Source: Glandiceps talaboti (Eukaryota; Hemichordata; Enteropneusta; Spengelidae). From it: a DNA stretch of 60,000 bases. The notes under the pieces were generated by a model. The model saw only the letters and a program-made list of their open reading frames with translations. It searched no databases and was not told the DNA's origin. Each line of letters opens with the position of its first letter. Positions within the stretch are counted from its first letter, which is position 1. The position numbers and the translations under genes were made by a program. The DNA lies in assembly GCF_964340395.1 (NCBI RefSeq), contig NC_135552.1, forward strand, positions 1,828,017 through 1,888,016, written 5' to 3'. Positions 34,838-47,334 of the stretch are shown one piece after another.

Positions 34838-35112
34838 TTAAGATTTGTTCATGACACGATGATTCCATGAGTAATATGTGATTAAGGGCTAAAAATGTGA
34901 ATAAACATTCAAAAATGTATGCAAATATGTCTAGCAACATGACCACAGCCAAATGATCACGCATATTGCAAAGATAACACAGTTGGATAGGTGACTGGAT
35001 AGTCATTCAGCAAATGAACACCTATACCTACAGTTGTAGCATGGATCAGCATGTGGATAAACATTTTTAAAACTATACAGTTGTGCTACAATGCCAGTGG
35101 CGCTATTTTTAA
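34838..35112 (+). repeat. Repeat R2, copy 3, right part
   Basis: AAGATTTGTTCATGAC, then two ~115-bp units and the ACAGTTGTGCTACAATGCCA end resume the family consensus. Confidence 0.75.
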
Positions 35113-35914
35113 ATTAATTGCCCAAGTGGCTAAATCACTTGTCTGGGGTAAGTAAAACGCCATTATTTTGAGCCCTGCTGGTGCTCATGAAACAGATGAC
35201 TGTAAGGGATGATCAGACAATGTCACAAAAGCTCAATAAGCAAAATTCGTTCATTTAGGGGGAGGGGGTCTGGTGTCAATGAGATAATCTTAGGTATATA
35301 GCCAAATAAATTTACTACATCCTACATCCAAACATCACATGTACAGCTAGAATTTGGGTTAAAATAATAAAATTTTGTTCAAAAATGTCTGTTGATTATT
35401 TATTGTCATATCACAAATAACCAATATATTTATATCACAAAATGGACAAAATGGGTGAAAATTTGATTGAAAATGTTATTTTCAGTCATACTAATTTGAA
35501 CAAAATTAATTAACAGCTCACCAATCCGATTATGACGCAATAGTCAGTGCAGCAATGAAAGTGTACTAAAATATCTGGTTGTCACCTCAATACCTTTTGA
35601 AAAGTTACTATGTGTAAATATAATTCCTTATTAAGCAGAAGAACAAAAGTTACCAATAACTTTTGCCCAAAATCAGTAAAAAAATGCTAACAAGTTGGAA
35701 GTATGCGAGTCCGAATCGGGATGCGAAAGTGGCACTTTTTGCCGACAGGCTCATTCTCAAGAGCAAATATGTAGTCAGAATATAAACTAAACATTGCAGC
35801 AATCTGATCCCTACATAAACTGTTTTGAGTTCACTCAGCAATGTCCTTGTATAAAACAATGTATCAATAGTCAAAATTTAATGAAATTTTCTACAAACAG
35901 CACCTTTATTAGTC
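35113..35914. other. No recognised feature
   Basis: AT-rich sequence; short ORFs on both strands overlap and show no motif. Confidence 0.5.
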
Positions 35915-37965
35915 GACGCCGAACAAAGTCTGGGATGGGGACTTATGGATTGGGTTCCGTCCGTCCGTCTGTCCAGAGCCATTTCTTGGAGATGCCTGGA
36001 CCGATTTTTTTCAAACTTGGAACAGGGGCAACATACAACAGCATATATAAGCACATCAATTTATTTCATGATACGATTCAATATGGCCAAAAAGTAGCCA
36101 TTTTGTTTGCGAATTTTCCATGTCCAAAGCCATAACTCAGACATGCTTGAACAGATCTCATTCAAAGTTGGTATTCTGACAGTGTTCTATGACATACATG
36201 TACATATCTATTTTCGTCGTGATGTGATCCAATATTGCTGCCTGGCAGCCATTTTGTTTGCAAATTTTCCATGTCCAAAGCCCCATAACTCAGACATGCT
36301 TGAACAGATCTTATTCAAATTTGGCATTAGGACAGTGTTCTATAATATATATGTGTATATTCATTGATGTCATGATACAATCCAATATGGCCGCCTAGCA
36401 GCCATTTTGTTTGCAAATTTTCCATATCCAAAGCCATAACTCAAACATGCTTGAACAGATCTCATTCAAAAGTGGTATTTGGACAGTGTTCTATGACATA
36501 CATGTGCATATCCATTTTCGTCATGATATGATCCAATATGGCTGCCTGGTAGCCATTTTGTTTGCGGATTTTACATGTCCAAAGCCCCATAACTCAGACA
36601 TGCTTGAACAGATCTCATTCAAAGTTGGTATTAGGACAGTGTGCTATGACACATATGTGCATAATCATTGTTGTCGTGATAAAATCCAATATGGCCGCCT
36701 AGCAGACATTTTGTTTGCGAATTTTCCATGTCCAAACCATAATTCAGACATGCTTGAACAGAGCTCATTCAAAGTTGGCATTTGGACAGTGTTCTATGAC
36801 ATATATGTGCATATTCATTGATGTTGTGATACAATCCAATATGGCTGCCTAGCGGCCATTTTGTTTGCAAATTTTCCATGTCCAAAGCCATAACTCAGAC
36901 ATGCTTGAACAGATCTCATTCAAAGTTGGTATTAGCACAGTGTTCTATGACTTACATGTGCATATCGATTTTTGTCATGATATGATCCAATATGGCTGCC
37001 TGGCAGCCATTTTGTTTGCGAATTTTCCATGTCCAAAGCCATAACCTGGACATGCTTGAACAGATCTCAATCAAAGATGGTATTAGCACAGTGTTCTATG
37101 ATATACATGTTCATATTCGTTTTTGTTGAGATACGATCCAATATGGCTGCCTGGCATTTGTTTGCGAATTTTCCATGTCCAAAGCCATAACTCAGACATG
37201 CTTGAACAGATCTCATTGAAAGTTGGTATTAGGACAGTGTTATATGTGCATATTCATTGTTGTCATGATACAATCCAGTATGGCCGCCTAGCAGCCATTT
37301 TGTTTGCGAATTTTCCATGTCCAAAGCCATAACTCAGACATGCTTGAATAGAGCTCATTCAAAGTTTGCATTAGGACAGTGTTCTATGACATATATGTGC
37401 ATATGTTCTATGACATATATGTGCATATTCATGTCGTGATACAATCCAATATGGCCGCCTAGCAGCCGTTTTGTTTGCAAATTTTCCATGTCCAAAGCCA
37501 TAACTCAAACATGCTTAAACAAATCTCATTCAAAGGTGGTATTAGCACAGTGTTCTATGACTTACATGTGCATATCGATTTTTGTCATTATACGATCCAA
37601 TATGGCTGCCTGGTAGCCACTTTGTTTGCGAATTTTCCATGTCCAAAGCCATAACCCGGACATGCTTGAACAGATCTCATTCAAAGGTGGTATTAGCTCA
37701 GTGTTCTATGATATACATGTTCATATTCGTTTTTGTTGAGATACGATCCAATATGGCTGCCTGGCATTTGTTTGCAAATTTTCCATGTCCAAAGCCATAA
37801 CTCAGACATGCTTGAACAGAGCTCTTTCAAAGTTGGTGTTAGGACAGTGTTCTAAGACATATATGTGCATATTCATTGTTGTCGTGATACGATCCGCCTT
37901 GCAACAATTTTGTTGGTGCAGTTTTCATGTTCAAAGCCATAACTGAGACATGCTGGAACAGGTCC
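35915..37965 (+). repeat. R4 element: head plus ~150-bp tandem array (about 13 units)
   Basis: The head TAGTCGACGCCGAACAAAGT and a (CCGT)n run are followed by units with TTTTCCATGTCCAAAGCCAT, AACTCAGACATGCTTGAACA, GACAGTGTTCTATGAC and CCAATATGGCCGCCTAGCAG. Unit starts are spaced about 145-155 bp. The units share CATAACTCAGACATGC with the R3 heads in style. Open frames cross single units only. Confidence 0.92.
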
Positions 37966-38243
37966 CCCCTTTGGTTTGGTGATATTGAAATTTGAATTCT
38001 CCCCTGATATTTGCAAAAAATAGTTTACTAGGCTTATATATTATAGTGTTAATTTTGATTGTGAAATAGCTGGGTAGTTGATTATTTATCAAAAATTGTT
38101 AGTTTAAGGTTTTATTATCAACTGATGATTGTCGCCATTCTGAGGTAAAACGTCCCCATTTTGTTGCAGCCTATGGGATATTGACACCACTAGCTTTAAA
38201 CCTTTGCCGAACACTGACATTTATTTTTGTTTCTTTCTTTCAG

Positions 38244-41200
38244 ATTATGCATACAGATATGTTGTATGGACAGGTTTTAATGTGTGACTGAAAAGCCATC
38301 ACTCTATGGCTAATAGAGCCTCCTTGAGGACACCCTAAATGGCGAGAGGAGCTGATGACTATATAATCTGATGTAAGCTGCTACTTCCCAGGCAGGATGG
38401 ACTATATATATGAAGAGCGTGTATATGGAAGGCAACACTAACTCAATATATATGTATACTCCGCCACACACAATCAGCAACAACCAAGTTCTGCCTGATG
38501 GTAGTCAGACAAGGTAAAAAAATGACATTCATCCTACATATTGACGTAGTCAGATGCACCAATACATATAAATTTCAATTTCATCCCAAAGCTCCTGAAG
38601 AACAAAGATTTGGAATTTACAAAGTAAACACAGGGAGAAGAGCAAATCAAACATTTGGTCAGTCAAGCACTGTCAAGTATTCAAGTGTTACAGGATCAGG
38701 TTAATGAACTTGCAGCCCAAAACACAAGAACATAAAAAACATCCACCTATTACCTACTTTTGGTAAGGAAGTCCATCATTGCAATGGGATGGACAGAGAG
38801 ATGGTAGCTTTAGTGCCTACTACAAATTTGGAATCATAAACATCCTAATGCCAAGGATCTTCTCTGTGAATGCCTATGGAGATTTTGAACTTCATCCTTC
38901 TGAGATGGATGACATATGGTAACTACTGGTGATGCCAACTGGAGATTTAAAAAACCTAATGAACCAGGAGATTTGGAAACCAACTAAGTGGATGGAATGT
39001 GTGCTTCCGGAATTCTCAAATGAAAAAAAATATGCACCCTGTGTGAAAAAGAACACAATTGTGATATATATGTAAGGATGGAAAAACAATAGGCCACCTG
39101 TGCGATACGGTCACAGTGGCAATGTAAAACGAGATGAAAAACAAAAGGCCACCGGTGCAAAACGATCACAGTGGCAAGGAATGAAAAAATAGAGAAAAAC
39201 GAGATGAAAAAATAGGCTTCTGTTGTGAAATGTACATGTACACAGTGGCAAGGGTAAATTGATATGAAAAATGAAATGAGCAAAGTGGTGAAATAAAATG
39301 ACATGTAAAAAGCATGCCACCAGACCGAAACATGAAAAGTGGCAGGTAAGAGGACACGTAAATAAACAAGACACTGATGTGAAATGGGTGTAGTGATAAT
39401 GTTAAAAACAGGCCAAGGTGTTAAACAGACACGGAGGTGATATAAAAGGACGTTAAAAACAAGTTAGTGTGGACACAAAATGAAATGTGCCACAGTGCGA
39501 AACAAGAAAAATGGCAAGTGAGAGGACATGTTGAAAACAGACAGTTGTTATATAAAAAGACATTAAAATCAGTCTACAGTGCGAAACTGGCACATTAGTG
39601 TGGACATAAAATGAAATGGGCCACAGTGCGAAACAGTGGTGATATAAAAAGACAGCAATAAACAGTCCACAGTGCGAAACTGGCACATTAGTGTGGACAC
39701 AAAATAAAACGGGCCACAGTACGAAACAAGAAAAGTGTCAAGTGAGAGGACACGTTGAAAACAGAGACAATTGCGATATAAAAGGACATTAAAAAACAGT
39801 TCACAGTGCAAAACTGGCACATTAGTGTGGACATAAAATGAAACAGGCCACAGTGCGAAACAAGAAAAGGGGCAAGTGAGAGGACATGTTGAAAACAGAC
39901 AGTGGTTATATAAAAAGACATTAAAAAACAAGTCTACAGTGCGAAACTGGCACACTAGTGTGGACATAAAATGAAACAGGCCACAGCGCGAAACGAGAAA
40001 AGTGGCAAGTGAGAGGACATGTTGAAAACAGAGACAATGGCGATATAAAAGGACATTAAAAAACAAGTCTACAGTGCGAAACTTGCACATTGGTGTGGAC
40101 ACAAAGTGAAACGGGCCACAGTATGAAACAAGAAAAGTGGCAAGTGAGAGGACATGTTGAAAACAGAGACAATGGCGATATAAAAGGACATTAAAAAACA
40201 GTCCACAGTGCAAAAGTGGCACATTAGTGTGGACACAAAATAAAGTGGGCCACAGTGAGAAACAAGAAAAGTGGCAAGTGAGAGGACACGTTAAGAAAAG
40301 TGGCAAGTGAGAGGACATGTTGTAAACAGAGACAATGGCGATATAAAATGACATAAAAAGCAGTTCGCAGTGCGAAACTGGCACATTAGTGTGGACACAA
40401 AATGATACGGGCCACAGTACGAAACAAGAAAAGTGGCAAGTGAGAGGACATGTTGAAAACAGAGACAATGGCGATATAAAAGGACATTAAAAAGCAGTTC
40501 ACAGTGCGAAACTGGCACATTAGTGTGGACTCAAAATGAAACGGGCCACAGTACGAAACAAGAAAAGTGGCAAGTGAGAGGACATGTTGAAAACAGAGAC
40601 AATTGCGATATAAAAGGACATTAAAAAACAGTTCACAGTGTGAAACTGGCACATTAGTGTGGACTCAAAATTAAACGGGCCACAGTACGAAACAAGAAAA
40701 GTGGCAAGTGAGAGGACATGTTGAAAACAGAGACAATGGCGATATAAAAGGACATTAAAAAGCAGTTCACAGTGCGAAACTGGCACATTAGTATGGACAC
40801 AAAATGAAACGGGCCACGGTACGAAACAAGAAAAGTGGCAAGTGAGAGGACACGTTGAAAACAGACAATTGCGATATAAAAGGACATTAAAAAACAGTTC
40901 ACAGTGCAAAACTGGCACATTAGTGTGGACATAAAATGAAACAGGCCACAGTGCGAAACAAGAAAAGTGGCAAGTGAGAGGACATGTTGAAAACAGAGAC
41001 AATGGCGATATAAAAGGACATTAAAAAACAAGTCTACAGTGCGAAACTTGCACATTGGTGTGGACACAAAGTGAAACGGGCCACAGTATGAAACAAGAAA
41101 AGTGGCAAGTGGGAGGACATGTTGAAAACAGAGACAATTGCGATATAAAAGGACATTAAAAAACAGTTCACAGTGCAAAAGTGGCACATTAGTGTGGACA

Positions 41201-44200
41201 CAAAATAAAGTGGGCCACAGTGAGAAACAAGAAAAGTGGCAAGTGAGAGGACATGTTGTAAACAGAGACAATGGCGATATAAAATGACATAAAAAGCAGT
41301 TCACAGTGCGAAACTGGCACATTAGTGTGGACACAAAATGATACGGGCCACAGTACGGAACAAGAAAAGTGGCAAGTGAGAGGACATGTTGAAAACAGAG
41401 ACAATGGCGATATAAAAGGACATTAAAAAGCAGTTCACAGTGCGAAACTTGCACATTGGTGTGGACACAAAATGAAACGGGCCACAGTGCGAAACAAGAA
41501 AAGTGGCAGGTGAGAGGACATGTTGAAAACAGAGACAATGGCGATATAAAAGGACATTAAAAAACAAGTCTACAGTGCGAAACTTGCACATTGGTGTGGA
41601 CACAAAGTGAAACGGGCCACAGTATGAAACAAGAAAAGTGGCAAGTGGGAGGACATGTTGAAAACAGAGACAATGGCGATATAAAAGGACATTAAAAAAC
41701 AGTCCACAGTGCAAAAGTGGCACATTAGTGTGGACTCAAAATGAAACGGGCCAAGGTACGAAACAAGAAAAGTGGCAAATGAGAGGACACGTTGAAAACA
41801 GACAATTGCGATATAAAAGGACATTAAAAAACAGTTCACAGTGCGAAACTGGCACATTAGTATGGACATAAAATGAAACGGGCCACAGTACGAAACAAGA
41901 AAAGTGGCAAGTGAGAGGACACGTTGAAAACAGAGACAATGGCGATATAAAAGGACATTAAAAAGCAGTTCACAGTGCGAAACTTGCACATTGGTGTGGA
42001 CACAAAATGAAACGGGCCACAGTGCGAAACAAGAAAAGTGGCAGGTGAGAAGACATGTTGAAAACAGAGACAATTGCGATATAAAAGGACATTAAAAAAC
42101 AGTTCACAGTGCGAAACTGGCACATTAGTGTGGACTCAAAATGAAACGGGCCACAGTACGAAACAAGAAAAGTGGCAAGTGAGAGGACATGTTGAAAACA
42201 GAGACAATTGCGATATAAAAGGACATTAAAAAACAGTTCACAGTGTGAAACTGGCACATTAGTGTGGACTCAAAATGAAACGGGCCAAGGTACGAAACAA
42301 GAAAAGTGGCAAATGAGAGGACACGTTGAAAACAGACAATTGCGATATAAAAGGACATTAAAAAACAGTTCACAGTGCGAAACTGGCACATTAGTATGGA
42401 CATAAAATGAAACGGGCCACAGTACGAAACAAGAAAAGTGGCAAGTGAGAGGACACGTTGAAAACAGACAATTGCGATATAAAAGGACGTTAAAAAACAG
42501 TTCACAGTGCGAAACTGGCACATGATAGGGGGCATACAATGAAAGAGGCCACAGTGCGAAACAGTGGTGATATAAAAAGACATCAATAAACAGTCCACTG
42601 TGCGAAACTGGCACATTAGTATGGACATAAAATGAAACGGGCCACAGTATGAAACAAGAAAAGTGGCAAGTGAGAGGACACGTTGAAAACAGAGACAATT
42701 GCGATATAAAAGGACATTAAAAAACAGTTCACAGTGCAAAACTGGCACATTAGTGTGGACATAAAATGAAACAGGCCACAGCGCGAAACAAGAAAAGTGG
42801 CAAGTGAGAAGATACGTTGAAAACAGACAGTGGTTAAATAAAAAGACATTAAAAAACAAGTCTACAGTGCGAAACTGGCACACTAGTGTGGACATAAAAT
42901 GAAACGGGCCACAGTGCGAAACAAGAAAAGTGGCAAGTGAGAAGACATGTTGATAACAGAGAAAGTGGCGATATAAAGGAACATTAAAAAACAGTCCACA
43001 GTGCAAAACTAGCACATTACTGTGGGCACAAAATGAAATGGGCCACAGTGCAAAACAAGGAAAATGGCAAGTGAGAGGACATGTTGAAAACAGACAGTGG
43101 TTATATAAAAAGACATTAAAAACAGTCTACAGTGCAAAACTGGCACATGATAGGGGACACAAAATGAAAGAGGCCACAGTGCGAAACAGTGGTGATATAA
43201 AAGAACATTAAAAAACAGTTCACAGTACGAAACAAGAAAAGTGGCAAGTGAGAGGACACGTTGAAAACAGACAATTGCGATATAAAAGGACATTAAAAAA
43301 ACAGTTCACAGTGCGAAACTGGCACATTAGTATGGACATAAAATGAAACGGGCCACAATACGAAACAAGAAAAGTGGCAAGTGAGAGGACACGTTGAAAA
43401 CAGACAATTGCGATATAAAAGGACATTAAAAAACAGTCTACAGTGCGAAACTGGCACATGATAGGGGACATAAAATGAAAGAGGCCACAGTGCGAAACAG
43501 TGGTGATATAAAAAGACATCAATAAACAGTCCACTGTGCGAAACTGGCACATTAGTATGGACATAAAATGAAACAGGCCACAGTACGAAACAAGAAAAGT
43601 GGCAAGTGAGAGGACATGTTGAAAACAGAGACAATGGCGATATAAAAGGACATTAAAAAACAGTCCACAGTGCAAAAGTGGCACATTAGTGTGGACACAA
43701 AATAAAGTGGGCCACAGTGCGAAACAAGAAAATTGGCAAGTGAGAGGACACGTTGAAAACAGAGACAATGGCAATGTAAAAGGACATTAAAAAACAAGTC
43801 TACAGTGCGAAACTTGCACATTGGTGTCGACACAAAGTGAAACGGGCCACAGTATGAAACAAGAAAAGTGGCAAGTGAGAGGACATGTTGTAAACAGAGA
43901 CAATGGCGATATAAAATGACATAAAAAGCAGTTCACAGTGCGAAACTGGCACATTAGTGTGGACACAAAATGATACGGGCCACAGTACGAAACAAGAAAA
44001 GTGGCAAGTGAGAGGACATGTTGAAAACAGAGACAGTGGCGATATAAAAGGACATTAAAAAACAGTTCACAGTGCGAAACTGGCACATTAATATGGACAC
44101 AAAATGAAACGTGCCACGGTACGAAACAAGAAAAGTGGCAAGTGAGAGGACACGTTGAAAACAGACAATTGCGATATAAAAGGACATTAAAAAACAGTCT

Positions 44201-44866
44201 ACAGTGCGAAACTGGTACACTAGCATGGACATAGAATGAAACAGGTCACAGTGCGAAACACAGAACGTGGTGATGTAAAACGACATGTAAATAAACAGGA
44301 CACTGATATGCAATGGACATAATGTCAACCTTACAAACAGGCTAATAGGCGACACAGGACAAGAACACTGGACAAAGGAGGAGTGGCATAATCGACACAA
44401 TAAACGATGTGTGAGCAAAACAAATACATATAGACGATTCACAGCAACCTGTATAAAAGAAAGTGAAGTAGTGATAAATAGGACACATTATAAAACTTGT
44501 GAAAAGAAAAATATCAAAGTGATTGAAAGGACAAGAAGAATGAGCCCACTGGGTTACAACCTGTTTGAACTAAAGTTAAAATGAAGAGTTGTAACATGGA
44601 AGTGTAACTCATGTTACCCCAAGATGTATGTTAGAGGATATCCCCGAGATGACAACAAAGGATACCACTACTCTGATAATGGTAGTAATCTGTGATAACT
44701 ATTAAAAGTACATCACATGTACCAGACTACTGTCATAACTGCAGAAGACATCTCTCGGAATTGAAGTTCACCAAGTCAGTTATCATACGTTGGCTAGAAG
44801 AGGAATACTGGACTGAAGATTGGACATCCACCAAATTGTGATAATCAGATGGTCATTGGCCAAGCA
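38244..44866 (+). other. Possible giant exon containing the 134-bp array
   Basis: A strong acceptor (TTTGTTTCTTTCTTTCAG, ending 38243) opens this stretch and a GTGAGT donor follows at 44867. Between them are short unique flanks (38244-39088 and 44330-44866) and the 134-bp array. The plus strand is purine-rich, like the exon-like segments that follow at 45-49 kb on the same strand. If transcribed, it would be a satellite-bearing leader or lncRNA exon. No long plus-strand ORF. This is inference from splice sites only. Confidence 0.25.
39089..44330. repeat. 134-bp satellite array, about 38 copies
   Basis: Unit landmarks: AAGTGGCAAGTGAGAGGACA, TGTTGAAAACAGAGACAATG, GCGATATAAAAGGACATTAA, CAGTGCGAAACTGGCACATT, AGTGTGGACACAAAATGAAA and CGGGCCACAGTACGAAACAA. 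The ends (39089-39460, 44250-44330) are degenerate, the centre homogeneous. Variant units recur, e.g. the short GTGGTGATATAAAAAGACAT unit at about 39636, 42565 and 43501 (the last two 7 units apart), hinting at higher-order repeats. 134 is not a multiple of three; the minus strand is mostly stop-free, which creates Cys/Phe-rich ORFs up to 299 codons that are almost certainly artefacts. Confidence 0.95.
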
Positions 44867-45063
44867 GTGAGTACATGCTTTGGTCAATGGCTGTCATCAG
44901 CATATGTAACCTGCAGATTACCACGTGTGCACAATTGCGTATAGTTTGTAAACTGATAAAATACGTAGTGTTACTTGGTTGCAAACTGCTAAAACCTTAT
45001 TGGTTCACAGAAATCTTGAATGAATTTTCTATCTGTTCTACATGTAAATATGTCTTGCTATAG

Positions 45064-45156
45064 TGGTCAGTTATAAACTGCAAGCCATTATGCAAGCTAT
45101 TTTCGATGAACAGATGCAGCGCAGCGAATCTGGTTATCTGCAGTCTTATAAAGAAG
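45064..45156 (+). CDS. Micro-exon 2 of the exon-array gene
   Basis: Acceptor TTGCTATAG, donor GTAAGT. If joined to the A at 44866, the junction makes an ATG, and 30 codons (VSYKLQAIMQAIFDEQMQRS and on) follow, ending in phase 1. The peptide is Gln/Glu/Lys-rich and probably helical. No known family. Confidence 0.45.
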
Positions 45157-45231
45157 GTAAGTCCTGTTTGAGTAAAGCAATGGCGTTACTTGTTAATACC
45201 CATATAAATCTTTTTCTCTTTTTCTCTACAG

Positions 45232-45289
45232 AGATAACAATGAAGAAGGACTCTATTGCTGAAAGATTTCAAGAAAAAGAATATCAAAG
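45232..45289 (+). CDS. Micro-exon A1 (class A)
   Basis: 58 nt after CTCTACAG. It enters in phase 1 and continues the frame of exon 2: EITMKKDSIAERFQEKEYQR. The donor is a non-canonical GC (AAAG-GCAAGTA). Homologous to A2 and A3. Confidence 0.5.
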
Positions 45290-45348
45290 GCAAGTACCTA
45301 TATAATTTTGTTCATTTTTTAATAATGTGTTTTCCTCGTTTTTTTCAG

Positions 45349-45393
45349 ATCACTGGAAAAGCTGATGAAGTTATTAGAAGATGAAGCATATAT
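45349..45393 (+). CDS. Micro-exon B1 (class B)
   Basis: 45 nt between TTTTTTCAG and GTAAGTTTC. In frame with A1 it reads SLEKLMKLLEDEAYM; joined to A2 the next codon is TAA, closing a 66-residue ORF that spans four exons. Confidence 0.5.
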
Positions 45394-45610
45394 GTAAGTT
45401 TCAAATCTTTGAGTCCTTTCAAATTTTATGTTTTTGTCAGTCATGAAAATATGTTTTCTCAGTACATGTTTTATTGAGGCTTGTGTAGAGGGAAAATGAT
45501 GGTTGAGAGACCCAAAATCTTTTGTATATTTATATATCTGAATAACCCGTTGTTAGATCACCATACATTTAAATAAACCATGAAATGCAGTATTTCTCTT
45601 CTCCTCTCAG

Positions 45611-45685
45611 GTAACACAATTGAGTCATCATTCATGAAGAAGGATGCTGCTGAAGAAACTTTATTAAAAGAAAAAAATATGAGAG
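45611..45685 (+). CDS. Micro-exon A2 (class A)
   Basis: 75 nt, acceptor CTCCTCTCAG, donor GTATGT. In entry phase 1, the same as A1, it reads NTIESSFMKKDAAEETLLKE then KNMR and leaves in phase 1. It can follow exon 2 directly in frame, as A1 does, so A1 and A2 look like alternative versions of the same exon. Confidence 0.5.
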
Positions 45686-45757
45686 GTATGTATCTTTTTA
45701 TTATTTCTATTCAGTTTATTTGATAATGTGTTTACCCTATTTTTCAATCACACCCAG

Positions 45758-45805
45758 GAATGATGAAGAAGGCTAGAGAAGAATGTTATGAAAAGAAGAG
45801 GACAA
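45758..45805 (+). CDS. Micro-exon B2 (class B)
   Basis: 48 nt, acceptor CACACCCAG, donor GTAAGT. In frame with A2: GMMKKAREECYEKKRT. Compared with the related B5, the older acceptor ten bases upstream (TTAG-ATCACACCCAG) has lost its G, and the internal CAG now serves. Confidence 0.5.
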
Positions 45806-45854
45806 GTAAGTTTTGTATTTTGCAATCTTGATTTTCTGATACAATCAATCATTA

Positions 45855-46340
45855 GTCTCTCAAAGGGGGACTATTCCAATTGGCTCCACCCACCTTTTTT
45901 GTCAATGCCTGCATGCATCTGTGTGTGTGTGTGTGTGTGTGTGTGTAGTACAATGTACATCATTTCTCAGGTGGCAATATTTGTAGTTAAAAATAAACAC
46001 TGCATAACTCAAAAACTGCAATACCCATGACACTTCATTCAAGTGTCTACCCCCATATTATCAGATTCAAGCTATGTTTGGAGACCTTGACCTTCAGGGC
46101 CAACTATCAAAATCCAGCCAATTCCTACCTATCACACACATTGTAGTGTTTACACATTGCCAATTTCTTTTAAATCATGTTTACAAGTAATGTGAAGAAA
46201 AGAATTAGACATTGTTTTTGGTGCTAATGTAATTTCTATTGAATGGCAGCCATATTTGTAGCCAAGTTCTTTTAAATCATGTCTCCATTTTGTCACATAG
46301 AAGAAAAGTATCTCGGGGGGAGGGGGGGGTCATAGTTCAG
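45855..46340 (+). repeat. Repeat R3 inside the B2 intron
   Basis: AGTCTCTCAAAGGGGGACTA head, then a (GT)n at 45918-45946 and a G-rich end at 46315-46330. A homologous copy lies at the same distance after exon B5 (47335). Confidence 0.7.
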
Positions 46341-46374
46341 TTCATTAAACAAGCAGTTTGTGCTTGTATTCCAG

Positions 46375-46454
46375 ATCATGCTCATACCCTAGGAACTTGT
46401 ATCACCAGATTTAAGGAAGCTCAAGAAAAAAGTTATCAGAAGATAAAGAAGATA
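46375..46454 (+). CDS. Micro-exon B3 (class B)
   Basis: 80 nt, acceptor TATTCCAG, donor GTAAGTTTC. It enters in phase 1 from B2 and reads NHAHTLGTCITRFKEAQEKS then YQKIKKI, ending in phase 0. Fused to A3 in this phase it stops after seven more codons, closing a second short ORF (67 residues from the ATG in A2). Confidence 0.5.
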
Positions 46455-46668
46455 GTAAGTTTCAAGTCTTACAATCTCTTCAAAATGTATGATTTTCTAA
46501 GTCGTGAAGAAATGTTTTCTCACTGGATGGTTTTATCAAAGATTGTGTAGAGGGAAAGTGATGGTTAAGAGAGCCAAAATGTTTTCTTTATAGATCTGAA
46601 AACACCATTGTTGGATCACCATAGATATAAATAATCCATGTAAATCTGTATTTCACTTCTCTACTCAG

Positions 46669-46736
46669 GTAAAACAATTGACTCAACATTGAAGAAAACA
46701 CTACTGGAGAAAGTCTAAAGGAAAAGAATATCAAAA
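46669..46736 (+). pseudogene. Micro-exon A3 (class A), with internal stop
   Basis: Homologous to A2 (GTAAAACAATTGACTCAACA versus GTAACACAATTGAGTCATCA). In the class A frame it reads KTIDSTLKKTLLEKV and then TAA. The ATG of A1/A2 has become TTG. Donor GTAAAT. Confidence 0.5.
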
Positions 46737-46795
46737 GTAAATACCTATATATTGCTGTACAATTTATTTGATAATGTTTTTTTCTTCATTGTCAG

Positions 46796-46983
46796 ATAAT
46801 ACCCATGTTTCACTTTACTTCGGAAAAGGCATGAACGAATGAGTTATGTTAGGGTATTTGTGTGCTTAGAGGGTTTGATCAAATGGTTTTAATAAACATC
46901 AAAACATTGCGCTTGGCATCAATAGGAGGATGCCAGGTGTGGATAGCAGGGTGCCACGCCCTGCTAAACTCTACTTCTATCTA

Positions 46984-47066
<83 letters not shown>
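46796..47066 (+). pseudogene. Broken micro-exon B4, interrupted by R1 and (TA)n
   Basis: After a TTGTCAG acceptor the first 12 bases (ATAATACCCATG) resemble B5, then R1 sequence (46808-46975) and a (TA)n run (46981-47066) take over. Confidence 0.5.
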
Positions 47067-47069
<3 letters not shown>

Positions 47070-47222
47070 CCTATTGACCACGTTTCCTTAGATTTACAGA
47101 TTTGTTGTTTCTGACATGGGATTATAAAATTATGAGAGCAAGTGTGTATATATGAGAGGTATGTATATATATATATTATTTCTTTTCAGTTTATTTGATA
47201 ATGTCTTTGCCTTATTTTTTAG

Positions 47223-47281
47223 ATCACACCCAGGAACGATGAAGAAAGCTAGCTTAGAATGTTATTAAAAGAAGAGGACAA
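47223..47281 (+). pseudogene. Micro-exon B5 (class B), closed in all frames
   Basis: 59 nt, acceptor TTTTTTAG, donor GTAAGT. Very similar to B2 (ATCACACCCAGGAA, GATGAAGAA, GAAGAGGACAA), but each frame has a stop. Confidence 0.55.
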
Positions 47282-47334
47282 GTAAGTTTCATATTTTGCA
47301 ATCTTGATATTCTGATCACTCCTAAAATAAATCA

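Noticed and set aside
36107-36821. ORFs of 86-136 codons in the ~150-bp array
   Set aside because: Read-through of repeat units (MLEQISFKVGI.TVFYD) that recur with the array; no conserved protein.
39569-44442. Long minus-strand ORFs (up to 299 codons) as membrane proteins
   Set aside because: They follow the 134-bp satellite, move through all phases, overlap each other and show no domain; kept only as an oddity.
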